From: an uncultured Eubacteriales bacterium
GTDB taxonomy: Bacteria; Bacillota; Clostridia; Christensenellales; Aristaeellaceae
DNA length: 64,000 bases
Assembly: GCA_902767565.1 (NCBI GenBank)
Contig: CACXHY010000002.1
Coordinates: forward strand, 62,001-126,000
Direction of reading: 5' to 3'
Below, one piece after another: positions 16,710 to 27,492 of the stretch. Made by a program: the position numbers and the translations under genes. Positions within the stretch are counted from its first letter, which is position 1, and every line of letters starts with the position of its first letter. A model generated the notes under the pieces. It was given only the letters and a program-made list of their open reading frames with translations, did no database searches and was not told where the DNA came from.

Positions 16710-16714
16710 GTCAA
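16686..16714 (-). promoter_or_regulatory. Purine operon promoter
   Basis: On the minus strand TTGACA (16709-16714), a 17-bp spacer and TAGAAT (16686-16691) form a near-consensus sigma-A promoter. The predicted start is near 16679, leaving a ~26-nt leader before the 39-codon ORF. There is no room for a riboswitch between this promoter and the first ribosome site. Confidence 0.85.
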
Positions 16715-16835
16715 GGCTTTTCGCAAAGTTTCGGACGCTTGTGTCCAATGTGGGATAAACATGCGCGATCTGGTCGATTCTGAGGCGTCCGGACGAGCCG
16801 TGCGGAGCGATCGTAACAGATCAGAAACGATTAAT

Positions 16836-16847
16836 CCGAACGTTCGG
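16836..16847. promoter_or_regulatory. Perfect 12-bp palindrome containing two PurBox cores
   Basis: CCGAACGTTCGG is a perfect palindrome made of two abutting CCGAAC cores, flanked on the left by TTAAT. It lies about 120 bp upstream of the pur promoter and 75 bp upstream of the efp -35 box. It may be an auxiliary PurR site or a site for another regulator. Confidence 0.5.
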
Positions 16848-16921
16848 ATATCCGGGGGCGGTCGTCCTGCCTCTCCGTGGTATCGGGCGGGACGGTCGGG
16901 GATCCGCTTTGAAAAAAGCTC

Positions 16922-16950
16922 TTTACCATCGCGCAAAGTTGTGTTACAAT
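16922..16950 (+). promoter_or_regulatory. efp promoter
   Basis: TTTACC (16922-16927), 17-bp spacer and TACAAT (16945-16950), directed toward efp about 95 nt downstream. Confidence 0.65.
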
Positions 16951-17043
16951 GATATCCGGAAAATCGTGCCCGTGGGCTGCTGGCTCCTGGCGCGGCATCC
17001 CGGGCATTGGGCCTAAAGACTATAACCATTGGAGGAATGAACC

Positions 17044-17601
17044 ATGATTACAGCCGGCGATTTCAGAAAAGGCATCACCATCGAGTGGGAAGGCGGCGTG
17101 TGGACGATCGTTGACTTCCAGCACGTCAAGCCCGGCAAGGGCGCGGCCTTCGTGCGCACCAAGCTCAAGAACGTCCTGACCGGCGCGGTGGTGGAGACCA
17201 GCTTCAACCCCACCTTCAAGACCAGCAAGGCCATCATCGAGACCAAGGAAATGCAGTATTCCTACAACGACGGCGACCTGTACTACTTCATGGACATGGA
17301 GACCTATGACCAGCTGCCCCTGAACCACGACCAGGTCGAGGAAGCCATCAAGTACGTCAAGGAAGGCACGAACGTTACCATCAAGTTCTTCAAGGGCGCG
17401 GCCTTCTCCGTCGACGCCCCGAACTTCGTCACGCTCGAGGTCACCAACACCGAGCCCGGCTTCAAGGGCGACACGGCTTCCAACACCTACAAGCCCGCCA
17501 CCCTCGAGACCGGCGTCACCCTCCAGGTGCCCCTGTTCATCAACACCGGCGACCTGATCCGGGTCGACACCCGTACCGGCGAGTACATGGAGCGCGCCTG
17601 A
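17044..17601 (+). CDS. efp: Translation elongation factor P
   Basis: A 185-residue protein of the standard three-domain length that relieves ribosome stalling at polyproline. The KOW-like N-terminal domain carries [10 protein letters not shown], in which the Lys between Gly residues is the site modified in other bacteria; the C-terminal end reads [17 protein letters not shown], the family signature. The start is ATG 17044 with GGAGG nine bases upstream. It heads a plus-strand run with the acidic zinc-ribbon gene 20 nt downstream. No lysyl-, rhamnosyl- or 5-aminopentanol-type modification gene is seen nearby. Confidence 0.98.
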   Translation: MITAGDFRKGITIEWEGGVWTIVDFQHVKPGKGAAFVRTKLKNVLTGAVVETSFNPTFKTSKAIIETKEMQYSYNDGDLYYFMDMETYDQLPLNHDQVEEAIKYVKEGTNVTIKFFKGAAFSVDAPNFVTLEVTNTEPGFKGDTASNTYKPATLETGVTLQVPLFINTGDLIRVDTRTGEYMERA

Positions 17602-17621
17602 GACGGAATAGGAGGATCATC

Positions 17622-18224
17622 ATGAGCAACCTGAGCGAGAGAGCCAACTACCTGAAAGGGCTGGCCGACGGGATGCGGCTGAACACGGAGAAGAGCGCCA
17701 ATCGCATTCTGATGGAGGTTCTCGATCTGCTTGCCGACATGGCGGACGAGGTCGAGAGGCTGCGCGCGGAGCACGATGAGCTCTCCGATTACGTTGACGC
17801 GGTGGACGAGGATCTCAGCCAGCTGGAAGAGGAAGTGGAGGACCTGCTGCCTCCGCCGCCCTATTTGCTCTCCGGCCCCGACGATGACGACGACTTCTTC
17901 GGCGACGAGGAAGAGGATGCCGCCGACGCCGGGGACGACGAGGAGGAAGACGAGGAGGAAGACGAGGGCGACGGGGACGACGTCGAGGATGATGCGGACG
18001 ACGCGGAGGACGCGGAAGACGCGGAGGACAAGGATGAGGACGTGGAGCCCGGTGAGGGCGAAGTCGCCTATCGCTGCCCCCACTGTGGCAAGCAGATCCT
18101 GCTGACCATCGACGACAGCATGGACATCGACGAGGACGTGGCCTGCCCCTCCTGCGGCAAGCCCCTCTTCCCCGAGATCGATGACGAGGTCGAGGACGAC
18201 GACTTCGACGACGACGAAGAGTGA
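17622..18224 (+). CDS. CD1247-type acidic protein with C-terminal zinc ribbon
   Basis: A 200-residue protein. Residues 1-75 form an alpha-helical, probably coiled-coil N-terminal domain of the CD1247 type found in Clostridia. Residues ~85-145 are almost entirely Asp, Glu and Ala and are surely disordered. A zinc ribbon follows with YRCPHCGKQ and ACPSCGKP. It ends in another acidic tail. The start is ATG 17622 after AGGAGGATC, and it follows efp by 20 nt, so co-transcription is likely. Function is unknown. The acidic block gives a low-complexity DNA tract, which may vary in length between strains. Confidence 0.85.
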   Translation: MSNLSERANYLKGLADGMRLNTEKSANRILMEVLDLLADMADEVERLRAEHDELSDYVDAVDEDLSQLEEEVEDLLPPPPYLLSGPDDDDDFFGDEEEDAADAGDDEEEDEEEDEGDGDDVEDDADDAEDAEDAEDKDEDVEPGEGEVAYRCPHCGKQILLTIDDSMDIDEDVACPSCGKPLFPEIDDEVEDDDFDDDEE

Positions 18225-18229
18225 TCCAC

Positions 18230-18262
18230 AAGGCCCCGTCCCCCTGCGGACGCGGGCCTTTT
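18230..18262 (+). terminator. Terminator after the efp unit
   Basis: AAGGCCCCGTCC and GGACGCGGGCCTT pair with one bulge across a short loop and are followed by TTCC. It separates the efp unit from rlmA. Confidence 0.7.
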
Positions 18263-18290
18263 CCTGTGAGGCCGGACGGGGGGGACAGCG

Positions 18291-19121
18291 GTGCTCAGCA
18301 AGAAGGAAAGGTTTTTCGCTGCGGCGGAGGAGCTGCGGGCCCTGGTGTGCCCCCGCTGCGGCGGCGATCTGTCCCGCCGGGGCGACAGTCTGGTCTGTCT
18401 GCGGGGGCATTGCCTGGATGTCAGCCGGCGCGGCACGGTGAACGTGCTCTCCGACAGCCGGCGGGAGGACTACACGGAGCCGCTCTTCGCTGCCCGCCGG
18501 CGGATCTTCGGGGCCGGCTTCTATCAGCCGGTGTGCGACGCTCTGGAGTCGCTGATCCCTCCGGGCCCCGCGACCGTTCTGGACGCGGGCTGCGGCGAGG
18601 GATGGTACCTGAACCGGCTGCTTCAGCGGGAAGACCGGCGCGGCGCGGGGATCGACCTCAGCGCGGACGCCGTCCGGCTGGCCTCGGACCTGCCCTGCCG
18701 GGCGGTGTGGTGCGTGGGGGATCTGCGCCGCATGCCTTTCCGGGACGGGAGCTTTTCCGTGATCCTGGACGTGCTGACCCCGGCCGCCTACGATGAGTTT
18801 GAGCGCCTGCTGACCCGGGACGGCGTGCTGCTGAAGGTGTACCCGGGCCGGGAATACCTGAAGGAGATCCGTGCGGCCCGCGGTCTGCCTCCGTATGAGG
18901 AGGGCGGCGTGGAAAAATGGCTCCGGGGCCGCATGCGGCTGCGGGAGACCCGGCGCGTCACGATCGCCTGCCCTGTGACGCCGGACCAGTGGCGGGACTG
19001 GGTGCGGATGACGCCCATGAACCGGGACCTGAGCGAGGCGGAGACGGAAGCCCTCGCGCGGGCCGCCGCCGGGACCGTGACCCTGGACCTGCACGTCGCG
19101 GCCGCGGTGCGCGGGGAATGA
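18291..19121 (+). CDS. rlmA: 23S rRNA (guanine-N1)-methyltransferase, RlmA family
   Basis: A 276-residue SAM-dependent methyltransferase. The N-terminal zinc finger has CPRCGGDL followed by CLRGHCLDVSRRG, the RlmA ligand set (C-x2-C, then C-x3-H). The Rossmann SAM motif is LDAGCGEGWY near residue 100. The family methylates G745 or G748 in helix 35 of 23S rRNA; which one cannot be told, and RlmAII-type enzymes can affect tylosin sensitivity. The start is GTG 18291 behind a GGGGGGGA stretch. The gene lies between a terminator and the promoter of the next gene, so it may be transcribed on its own or by read-through. Confidence 0.9.
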   Translation: MLSKKERFFAAAEELRALVCPRCGGDLSRRGDSLVCLRGHCLDVSRRGTVNVLSDSRREDYTEPLFAARRRIFGAGFYQPVCDALESLIPPGPATVLDAGCGEGWYLNRLLQREDRRGAGIDLSADAVRLASDLPCRAVWCVGDLRRMPFRDGSFSVILDVLTPAAYDEFERLLTRDGVLLKVYPGREYLKEIRAARGLPPYEEGGVEKWLRGRMRLRETRRVTIACPVTPDQWRDWVRMTPMNRDLSEAETEALARAAAGTVTLDLHVAAAVRGE

Positions 19122-19132
19122 CGCGGGCGCAC

Positions 19133-19161
19133 TTGATAATTGCGTTGTTTATTGCTATAAT
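19133..19161 (+). promoter_or_regulatory. Promoter of the secreted papain-like gene
   Basis: TTGATA (19133-19138), 17-bp spacer, TATAAT (19156-19161). The following ATG at 19197 has a GGGAGAGGGGGG ribosome site. Confidence 0.8.
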
Positions 19162-19196
19162 CCGGTTGACGCAAATCGGGAGAGGGGGGATGCGGC

Positions 19197-20267
19197 ATGC
19201 ACCGGCGGATCATCCGTGCGCTGGCGCTGCTGCTTTGCGTGCTGGCATCCCTCGCCCGCGGCGAGACCGTCATCCGGATCCATGAGGCGGGCGGCCGGAC
19301 CGAGGCTTTCACGGTCTCCCTCACGGAGGACTTCCCCGAAGACAGCACGGCCCGGCGGCTCGCCGGCATGCAGATCATCAGCCAGCGGGACCCGCGCTTT
19401 GCGGACGCCTCCTACCGATATATCCGCAAGGCTCCCTTCGAGAAGAACGGCTGCGGTCCGGCCGCGCTGCACAACGGGCTGGCCGTGACGCTCGGCATCG
19501 ACGACCCGGAGCAAAGCGCGCGGATCCTGCTGGAGATCATGACGCTGCTGGCACCGCAGCACAATCCCGCCCAGAACCGCCTCAATTACGACCGCGCCCC
19601 GTCCCTGATCGATGCGGACGCCGAAACCGCTCCCGCGCTGGCGGCCCTGATGGAGACCTGCCCGCACCGGACCGCGCTCACCGGCGTGACCGCCGACAAG
19701 GCGATGGCCTGCATCGGCGCCGGCGAGGGCGATGTGTTCCTGATCGGGCGGTTCAATCTCAACGCCGACACGGTGGAGATCGTGCGGCTGGCGGATGCCC
19801 TGTGCGAGGCCGGCTATCCGGACGCGGTGATCGCCGTGGCGGCCGTCTCAGCGGGGGGAAGCGACTCCCACACGCCCTTCGGCCTGGGAGAGGAAGGGCA
19901 CTTCATCACTGTGATGTTCGTAGCCGGCGAGTTCCGGGAAAAGGGCACGATCTATGTGCTGGACTCGTATCCCCGGGCCATCCGCAACGAGAACCTGAAC
20001 GATGTGTACACGAGCCGCTACTACTTCGCGGCCAATTCCCGGCTGACCTCCTTCCGCGTGAACTATGACGTGACCCGCGTGTCCCCGACGGTGCTGATGT
20101 GCACGCTGCGGGAGGACGCGGCGGCGGAGCTGGCCGGCCTGCGGGAGAAGGCCGGCACGCCTTCCGGCAAAGCCGCCTACGACAAGGCCCGCGCCCGGTA
20201 CGCGGCCTATGTGCGGACCTTCGGCACCGGCACCCTGATGGTGCGGGTGTTCCGGCGGGAGGACTGA
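19197..20267 (+). CDS. Secreted C39-like (papain-fold) cysteine peptidase-like protein
   Basis: A 356-residue protein with a cleavable signal peptide (residues 1-21, basic start, LALLLCVLASLA core, probable cut after Ala-Arg-Gly). A papain-type triad can be proposed: Cys86 in NGCGPAALHNG, His235 in GEEGHFITVMF and Asp256 in YVLDSYPR. This is the order and spacing style of C39/C39_2 peptidases and BtrH-like folds. It has no transporter or bacteriocin precursor next to it, so classic C39 leader processing is unlikely; a free secreted hydrolase or an inactive relative is possible. It has its own promoter and a terminator at 20286-20312. The fold is an inference from motifs. Confidence 0.65.
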   Translation: MHRRIIRALALLLCVLASLARGETVIRIHEAGGRTEAFTVSLTEDFPEDSTARRLAGMQIISQRDPRFADASYRYIRKAPFEKNGCGPAALHNGLAVTLGIDDPEQSARILLEIMTLLAPQHNPAQNRLNYDRAPSLIDADAETAPALAALMETCPHRTALTGVTADKAMACIGAGEGDVFLIGRFNLNADTVEIVRLADALCEAGYPDAVIAVAAVSAGGSDSHTPFGLGEEGHFITVMFVAGEFREKGTIYVLDSYPRAIRNENLNDVYTSRYYFAANSRLTSFRVNYDVTRVSPTVLMCTLREDAAAELAGLREKAGTPSGKAAYDKARARYAAYVRTFGTGTLMVRVFRRED

Positions 20268-20285
20268 CGCCCTTTTGTGACTCCG

Positions 20286-20312
20286 AAGGAGCTGCCTGCG
20301 CGGCTCCTTTTC
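20286..20312 (+). terminator. Terminator after the secreted papain-like gene
   Basis: AAGGAGC and GCTCCTT pair around a 10-nt loop and are followed by TTCCGTTT. Confidence 0.65.
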
Positions 20313-20372
20313 CGTTTGCGGATAATTGATGAAATCAGCACGGATACACGGCAAAATGCGCAAGGAAAACTC

Positions 20373-20401
20373 TTTGCAAACCACGCATTTTGTGGTACAC
20401 T
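20373..20401 (+). promoter_or_regulatory. Likely gyrB promoter
   Basis: TTTGCA (20373-20378), 17-bp spacer, TACACT (20396-20401). Arms AAAATGCG (20354-20361) and CGCATTTT (20384-20391) form an inverted repeat across the -35 region and could be a regulatory or supercoiling-sensitive structure. Confidence 0.55.
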
Positions 20402-20423
20402 ATATAAGGTTACGATTCCATAG

Positions 20424-22445
<2,022 letters not shown>

Positions 22446-22477
22446 CGCGTCGACCCCGCACGGAGGCAAGTGAGCGC

Positions 22478-22945
22478 ATGAAGATCCGATATGCGGAGGA
22501 AAGCGATCTGCCGCGGCTGTGTGAGCTCCACGCGGAGCTGAATCGCCTGCACGCGGCGGCCAGGCCCGACATCTTCAGGCCCGGCACCGAGACTGAGACG
22601 GCGGAGCGCCTGCTCGCGATGCTGCGTGACCCGGATACCGACGTCCTGGCCGCGGAGGAGGACGGCGCACTTTGCGGTTTTGCCGCCGTGAAGCTTGCGG
22701 CGAGGCCCGAGTCAGCCGTCACGCGGGAGATGCGGGATATGCACATCAAGGAGATATGCGTCACGCGAGCCAGCCGCCGCCGGGGCGTGGCAAGCGCCCT
22801 GATCTGGCAGATCCGCTGCCTGGCCCGCGAGAAACGGTGCGAGCGACTGGAACTGAGCCTGTGGACCTTCAACGCGGACGCCGCGGCTTTCTACAAGGCG
22901 TTGGGATTCAGCGCGTACAAGCAGAGCCTCGAGTTGCGGGTTTGA
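22478..22945 (+). CDS. GNAT-family N-acetyltransferase between gyrB and gyrA
   Basis: A 155-residue GNAT protein. The acetyl-CoA pyrophosphate loop is [15 protein letters not shown] and the C-terminal helix motif is [14 protein letters not shown]. Substrate is unknown. It follows gyrB by 32 nt and precedes gyrA by 34 nt, all in the same direction, so it is probably co-transcribed with the gyrase genes. The ribosome site GGAGG lies about 13 nt before the ATG, rather distant. In most Firmicutes gyrB and gyrA are adjacent, so the gene looks like an insertion, though composition resembles its neighbours. Confidence 0.88.
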   Translation: MKIRYAEESDLPRLCELHAELNRLHAAARPDIFRPGTETETAERLLAMLRDPDTDVLAAEEDGALCGFAAVKLAARPESAVTREMRDMHIKEICVTRASRRRGVASALIWQIRCLAREKRCERLELSLWTFNADAAAFYKALGFSAYKQSLELRV

Positions 22946-22979
22946 ACGCAGCAACGATAACCGACAAGGAGCCCAATCC

Positions 22980-25544
22980 ATGAGCGATATCAAAGACAGA
23001 CTGATCCCCGTGAACCTGGAGCAGGAGATGAAGAAGAGCTTTATCTCCTATGCTATGGCCGTCATCATCGACCGGGCGCTGCCCGATGTGCGCGACGGTC
23101 TGAAGCCCGTGCACCGGCGCATCCTGTTCGACATGAACGAGCTGGGCATGACGCCGGACAAGCCCTACCGCAAGTCCGCCCGCGTGGTGGGCGACGTGCT
23201 GGGCAAATACCACCCTCACGGCGATTCCTCCGTGTACGACGCCATGGTGCGCCTGGCCCAGCCCTTCAACATCCGCTATCCGCTGGTGGAGGGCCAGGGC
23301 AACTACGGCTCGGTGGACGGCGACGGCGCGGCCGCCATGCGTTACACCGAGGCCCGCATGATGAAGCTGACCATGCACCTGCTCGACGGCATCGACAAGG
23401 ACACGGTGGACTTCTATCCCAACTTCGACGAGACGCTGATGCAGCCCGCCGTGCTCCCGGCCCGGTTCCCGAACCTGCTGGTGAACGGCTCCAACGGCAT
23501 CGCGGTCGGCATGGCGACGAATATCCCGCCCCACAACCTGCGGGAGGTCATCAACGGCGTCATCTGCATGCTGGACGATCCCGACTGCACCGTCGAGGAC
23601 CTGATGCAGCACGTGAAGGGCCCGGATTTCCCCGGCGGCGGCATCATCCTGGGCCGGGCCGGCATCCGGGAGACCTACTACACCGGACACGGCAGGATCC
23701 CCGTCCGCGCCCGCACCAACATCGAGGACATGGGCGGCGGCCGCAGCCGCATCATCGTGACGGAGATCCCCTACCAGGTCAACAAGGCCGTGCTGGTCAA
23801 GAAGATCGCCGACCTGGTGCACGACAAGCTGCTGGAGGGCATCAGCGACATCCGCGACGAGTCCAACGACCGCGAGGGCATGCGGATCGTCATCGAGCTC
23901 AAGCGCGACGCCTACCCGCAGGTGGTGCTGAATTACCTCTACAAGCACACCTCCATGCAGGAGAACTTCAACGCCAACATGCTGGCGCTGGTGGACGGCA
24001 AGCCCCGGGTGCTCGGCCTGCGCGACATGATCTATTACTACGTCCGGCACCAGAAGGACGTGGTCACCCGCCGCACCCGCTTCGAGCTGGACAAGGCCCA
24101 GGCCCGTGCTCACATCCTGGAAGGCCTTATCAAGGCGCTTGATCACATCGACGAGATCGTCGAGCTGATCAAGCAGTCCCCCGACACGCCCACCGCCAAG
24201 GCCGCCCTGATGGAACGCTTCGGCTTCTCCGACCGACAGGCCCAGGCCATCCTCGACATGCGTCTGGCCCGCCTCACCGGCCTGGAACGCGACCGCCTGC
24301 AGGCCGAGTATGAGGAGCTGGAGCGCACCATCGCCCGGCTCACCGCGATCCTGGCCGACGAGAAACTGCTGGTGGAGGTCATCAAGACCGAGATCTCCGA
24401 GATCCGCGACAAGTACTCCGACGAGCGCCGCTCCGAGCTCTCCGTCATCGAGGGCGAGATCGACGTGGAGGACCTGATCGCCGAGGAGGACATGGTGGTG
24501 ACCCTGACCCGTCAGGGCTATGTGAAGCGCATCGCCGCCTCCACTTACCGCCAGCAGCGCCGCGGAGGCCGGGGCGTCTCCGGCATGACCACCAAGGAAG
24601 AGGACTACGCCGTGCAGATGTGCGTGGTCAACACCCACGCGGAGATCATGTTCTTCACCAACTACGGCCGGTGCTACTCCCTGAAGTGCTACCAGATCCC
24701 GGAGGCCGGCCGCACGGCCCGGGGCACCGCCATCGTGAACCTGCTTCAGATCGCGGGCGAGGAGAAGGTATCCACCATGCTGCCGATGCCGCGGGACGCC
24801 GGCGCGTGCGAATACAACCTGGTCTTCGGCACGCGGCTGGCCATGGTGAAGAAGACGCCGCTTTCCGACTATGTGAACCTCTCCAAGCGCGGCCTGATCG
24901 CCATCAACCTGCGGGAGGGCGACGAGCTGATCGGCGTGCGCCTCTCCACCGGCGAGGACGAGCTGATCATGGGCAGCCGCAAGGGCATGGCCATCCGCTT
25001 CAGCGAAAAGCATGTCCGCGCGATGGGCCGCGGAGCCACCGGCGTCCGGGCCATGCGCCTGCGGGAGGGCGACGAGATCATCGACATGGCCATGATCGAA
25101 AAGGACACCGACGTGCTGGCCATCACGGCGCTGGGCTACGGCAAGCGCACCGATCCCGCCGAATACCGGGAGCAGGGCCGCAACGGCTACGGCATCCGGG
25201 CCATGAACCTGACGGAGAAGACCGGCGATATGGCGGCCCTCCTCCTGGTCCACCCGGACGAGGACCTGCTGCTCATCACCGACGAGGGCACCATCATCCG
25301 CAGCGCCGTGGACTCCATCCGGCTGTGCGGACGCTACACCCAGGGCGTCCGGCTGATGAAGCTGAACGACGGCGCCCACATCATCGGCGTGGCCCGGGCC
25401 GAGCGGGAAGAGCCGGAAGATCCGGCGGGCCCCGACGCCGCGGCACGGGATACGGACGGGACCGGAGAGATCCCCGGCATGAGCATCCCGGAAGCCGAAG
25501 ACCGTCCCGTTGACATTCCCGCTCCGGCGGAAGATGATATCTGA
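22980..25544 (+). CDS. gyrA: DNA gyrase subunit A
   Basis: An 854-residue GyrA. The active-site Tyr is in [10 protein letters not shown]. The quinolone-determining region reads [14 protein letters not shown], with Ser and Asp at the two main resistance positions, so it looks like a susceptible allele. The GyrA box in the C-terminal beta-pinwheel is [11 protein letters not shown], which marks it as a gyrase rather than topoisomerase IV. The last ~50 residues after the pinwheel are acidic and Pro-rich, ending APAEDDI, a tail longer than in many homologues. ATG 22980 lies after CAAGGAGCC. Confidence 0.98.
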   Translation: MSDIKDRLIPVNLEQEMKKSFISYAMAVIIDRALPDVRDGLKPVHRRILFDMNELGMTPDKPYRKSARVVGDVLGKYHPHGDSSVYDAMVRLAQPFNIRYPLVEGQGNYGSVDGDGAAAMRYTEARMMKLTMHLLDGIDKDTVDFYPNFDETLMQPAVLPARFPNLLVNGSNGIAVGMATNIPPHNLREVINGVICMLDDPDCTVEDLMQHVKGPDFPGGGIILGRAGIRETYYTGHGRIPVRARTNIEDMGGGRSRIIVTEIPYQVNKAVLVKKIADLVHDKLLEGISDIRDESNDREGMRIVIELKRDAYPQVVLNYLYKHTSMQENFNANMLALVDGKPRVLGLRDMIYYYVRHQKDVVTRRTRFELDKAQARAHILEGLIKALDHIDEIVELIKQSPDTPTAKAALMERFGFSDRQAQAILDMRLARLTGLERDRLQAEYEELERTIARLTAILADEKLLVEVIKTEISEIRDKYSDERRSELSVIEGEIDVEDLIAEEDMVVTLTRQGYVKRIAASTYRQQRRGGRGVSGMTTKEEDYAVQMCVVNTHAEIMFFTNYGRCYSLKCYQIPEAGRTARGTAIVNLLQIAGEEKVSTMLPMPRDAGACEYNLVFGTRLAMVKKTPLSDYVNLSKRGLIAINLREGDELIGVRLSTGEDELIMGSRKGMAIRFSEKHVRAMGRGATGVRAMRLREGDEIIDMAMIEKDTDVLAITALGYGKRTDPAEYREQGRNGYGIRAMNLTEKTGDMAALLLVHPDEDLLLITDEGTIIRSAVDSIRLCGRYTQGVRLMKLNDGAHIIGVARAEREEPEDPAGPDAAARDTDGTGEIPGMSIPEAEDRPVDIPAPAEDDI

Positions 25545-25557
25545 GGAGGAACACATC

Positions 25558-26259
25558 GTGAAGAAACTGGCAAGCGTTATTCTGGCCGCGATCCTGGCCC
25601 TGAGCCTCCTGCCCGCGCTGGCGGAGCAGGCCGACTTCCTGGGCGTCTGGTACCTGCAGAGCTACTCCATCAACGGACAGCACATGGAAGCCGCCGATCT
25701 GGGCATGAGCATGGTCCTGGAACTTGCGGCGGACGGAGCGGGTGCGGCGAGACCCCTGAACGGGCCCGATGAAAGCCTCGAAATGAACTGGCGCGAGGAA
25801 AACGGCCAGGTGCTGGTGAACCAGCAGGGCGTGGACATGGTCCTGACCGTGGAGGGCGAGGAACTGCGCCTTGAGGCTGAGCAGGAAGGGGCCGTCATGA
25901 TCCTGATCTTCACCCGCACCGCGCCCGAACTGCTCACCGCTCCGGAAGGCGAGGAAGTGGCCATCGAGAGCGTCGAGCAGCTGAACGGCACCTGGACCCT
26001 GCTGGGCCTGCAGTCCGGCGGGACCTACGTCTACGGCGAGGCCCTGGAGCAGATGGGCCTGACCTACGGTCTGGTCTTCGCGGACGGCAGCTGCACGGTC
26101 TATGTGATGGACCAGGAGGTCAGCACCCTGCCCGTGGAACTGCGGGACGGCAAGGCCGTGACGGAAACGATGACCCTGACCATGATCGAGGGCGAGATCC
26201 TGGTGCAGACGGACGAATACGAATCCGTCATCTACTACACCCGCGTCCGGCCCGAGTGA
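25558..26259 (+). CDS. Secreted protein with two lipocalin-like repeats
   Basis: A 233-residue protein starting at GTG 25558 (GAGGAGG upstream), 13 nt after gyrA and probably on the same transcript. The signal peptide is about residues 1-22 (KKLASVILAAILALS core, cut after ALA). Two halves each begin with a lipocalin-like Trp motif: LGVWYLQSYSING near residue 30 and LNGTWTLLGLQSGG near 145, suggesting an internal duplication. The mature protein is acidic and beta-rich. No lipobox Cys is present. Function is unknown; such domains occur in small secreted proteins of gut Firmicutes. Confidence 0.72.
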   Translation: MKKLASVILAAILALSLLPALAEQADFLGVWYLQSYSINGQHMEAADLGMSMVLELAADGAGAARPLNGPDESLEMNWREENGQVLVNQQGVDMVLTVEGEELRLEAEQEGAVMILIFTRTAPELLTAPEGEEVAIESVEQLNGTWTLLGLQSGGTYVYGEALEQMGLTYGLVFADGSCTVYVMDQEVSTLPVELRDGKAVTETMTLTMIEGEILVQTDEYESVIYYTRVRPE

Positions 26260-26263
26260 TCGC

Positions 26264-26292
26264 TTGACGCCCGCGGAGGGCTGTGCTATACT
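26264..26292 (+). promoter_or_regulatory. Promoter of the flippase-like gene
   Basis: TTGACG (26264-26269), 17-bp spacer, TATACT (26287-26292), 33 nt before the ATG. Confidence 0.78.
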
Positions 26293-26324
26293 GCCCCGGA
26301 ATCCACCTGACAGAAGGAGACGCC

Positions 26325-27434
26325 ATGAAGCCCCTGACCAAGCGACTTCTGAACCTGGCCCTGATCATCGGCACCTTTGTGATCGTGCTGATCATCGGCT
26401 TCCAGGACAACAATCTGGCGGACACGGTCCGGACACTGACGAAGATCAGCATCCCGTCGGTCGTGATTTGCGTGGCTCTTTATCTGGCCTATGTGGGGTG
26501 CGACTGCGTCAGCGTCTGGTATTTTCTCCGGCGGCAGGGATACAAGATCAGCCTTCCCTATGTCTACTTCACCTCCATCGCGGGGCAGTACTATTCCAAC
26601 ATCACCCCCGGCGCCACCGGCGGCCAGCCCATGCAGATCTACTACCTGCACCAGCGGGGCATCCCCGCGGGCGTGGCCACATCCGCGCTGATCACCCGCT
26701 TCTTCAGCTTCCAGTTCATGCTCTTTGTGCTGGGGACTGTCGCCTGGGCCACCCATTACGACTATGTGAAGGGGGAGTTCGGCGACTGGTACTGGGCGCT
26801 GATCGTGGGCTATGTGTGGAACGTGCTGGTCTGCGGCATGCTGCTGACCTTCTCCTTCTTCCGCCCGGCGGTGCGCTGGATCGTGAACCTGGTGCTGAAG
26901 CTCGGCGCAAAGCTGCACCTCATCAAGAACCCCGACAAGACCGGGGAGAAGTGGATGCGCTCCGTGGATTCCTTCCACAACAGCATGCGCGACATCCTCA
27001 AGCGGCCCGTGGACATGGTGATCCAGCTGCTGATCGGCGGCATCCAGCTGTTCGTGCTGATGTGCATCCTGTGGTTCATCTATCAGGACATCGGCAACGG
27101 CCAGGGCAGGTTCACCCAGATCGTGACGCTGGACGTGCTGGAGTACACCTCCGCGGCCTACACGCCCCTGCCCGGCGCTTCCGGCGCCCAGGAACTGATG
27201 TTCACGCAGGTCTTCAGCGGGGTGTTCGGCGGGGACAACATCTTCCCGGCCCAGCTGCTGTGGCGGTTCTTCACCTACTACATCTCCCTGGTGCTCGGCC
27301 TGGTGGCGGTCACCACGGTGGGCCTGCGCTCCGGCAAAAGCCTGCGCGAGGTCGCCAGCATACGGGATGAGGTGGAAGCCCAAAAAGGGAACGATCAACA
27401 GGCGGAGCCCCGGGGGGAAGCCGCCGAAAATTGA
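26325..27434 (+). CDS. Flippase-like integral membrane protein (UPF0104/LPG-synthase TM family)
   Basis: A 369-residue polytopic membrane protein with about eight hydrophobic segments. Family motifs are TPGATGGQPMQIYYL after the second segment block and TPLPGASGAQELMF near residue 285. These match the transmembrane domain of lysylphosphatidylglycerol synthase/flippase (PF03706), but the C-terminal catalytic LPG synthase domain is missing, so it is the stand-alone type, whose substrate is not known. ATG 26325 lies behind AGAAGGAG. The C-terminal 35 residues are hydrophilic and cytoplasmic. A bidirectional terminator follows. Confidence 0.85.
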   Translation: MKPLTKRLLNLALIIGTFVIVLIIGFQDNNLADTVRTLTKISIPSVVICVALYLAYVGCDCVSVWYFLRRQGYKISLPYVYFTSIAGQYYSNITPGATGGQPMQIYYLHQRGIPAGVATSALITRFFSFQFMLFVLGTVAWATHYDYVKGEFGDWYWALIVGYVWNVLVCGMLLTFSFFRPAVRWIVNLVLKLGAKLHLIKNPDKTGEKWMRSVDSFHNSMRDILKRPVDMVIQLLIGGIQLFVLMCILWFIYQDIGNGQGRFTQIVTLDVLEYTSAAYTPLPGASGAQELMFTQVFSGVFGGDNIFPAQLLWRFFTYYISLVLGLVAVTTVGLRSGKSLREVASIRDEVEAQKGNDQQAEPRGEAAEN

Positions 27435-27446
27435 CAATATGCAAAA

Positions 27447-27485
27447 GCCGCCCGCGGTCCGGCCGGATCGCGGGCGACTTTTTCT
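27447..27485. terminator. Bidirectional terminator between convergent genes
   Basis: CCGCCCGCG and CGCGGGCGAC-type arms with an inner CCG/CGG pairing form a strong stem, followed by TTTTTCT on the plus strand and preceded by GCAAAA, which gives TTTTGC on the minus strand. Confidence 0.85.
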
Positions 27486-27492
27486 GCGGGGA

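Larger units (their letters stand above)
16715..17043. other. Divergent regulatory region between pur operon and efp
   Basis: This 329-nt stretch has no supported gene. It carries a third PurBox-like half site (TTTCGGACG near 16729), a perfect palindrome CCGAACGTTCGG at 16836-16847, and the efp promoter at 16922-16950. The efp leader (16957-17043) can form a weak TGCCCG/CGGGCA hairpin. Confidence 0.6.

Noticed and set aside
16655-16714. A purine riboswitch in the pur operon leader
   Set aside because: The predicted leader before the first ribosome site is only about 26 nt, too short for a purine aptamer, and no aptamer core was seen.
23220-23290. A quinolone-resistance mutation in gyrA
   Set aside because: The determining region reads [10 protein letters not shown] with Ser and Asp at the key positions, the susceptible pattern.
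22908-25556. An 882-codon minus-strand frame opposite gyrA
   Set aside because: It mirrors gyrA codon structure and continues past both gyrA ends into GNAT and lipocalin-like genes; it is a shadow frame.
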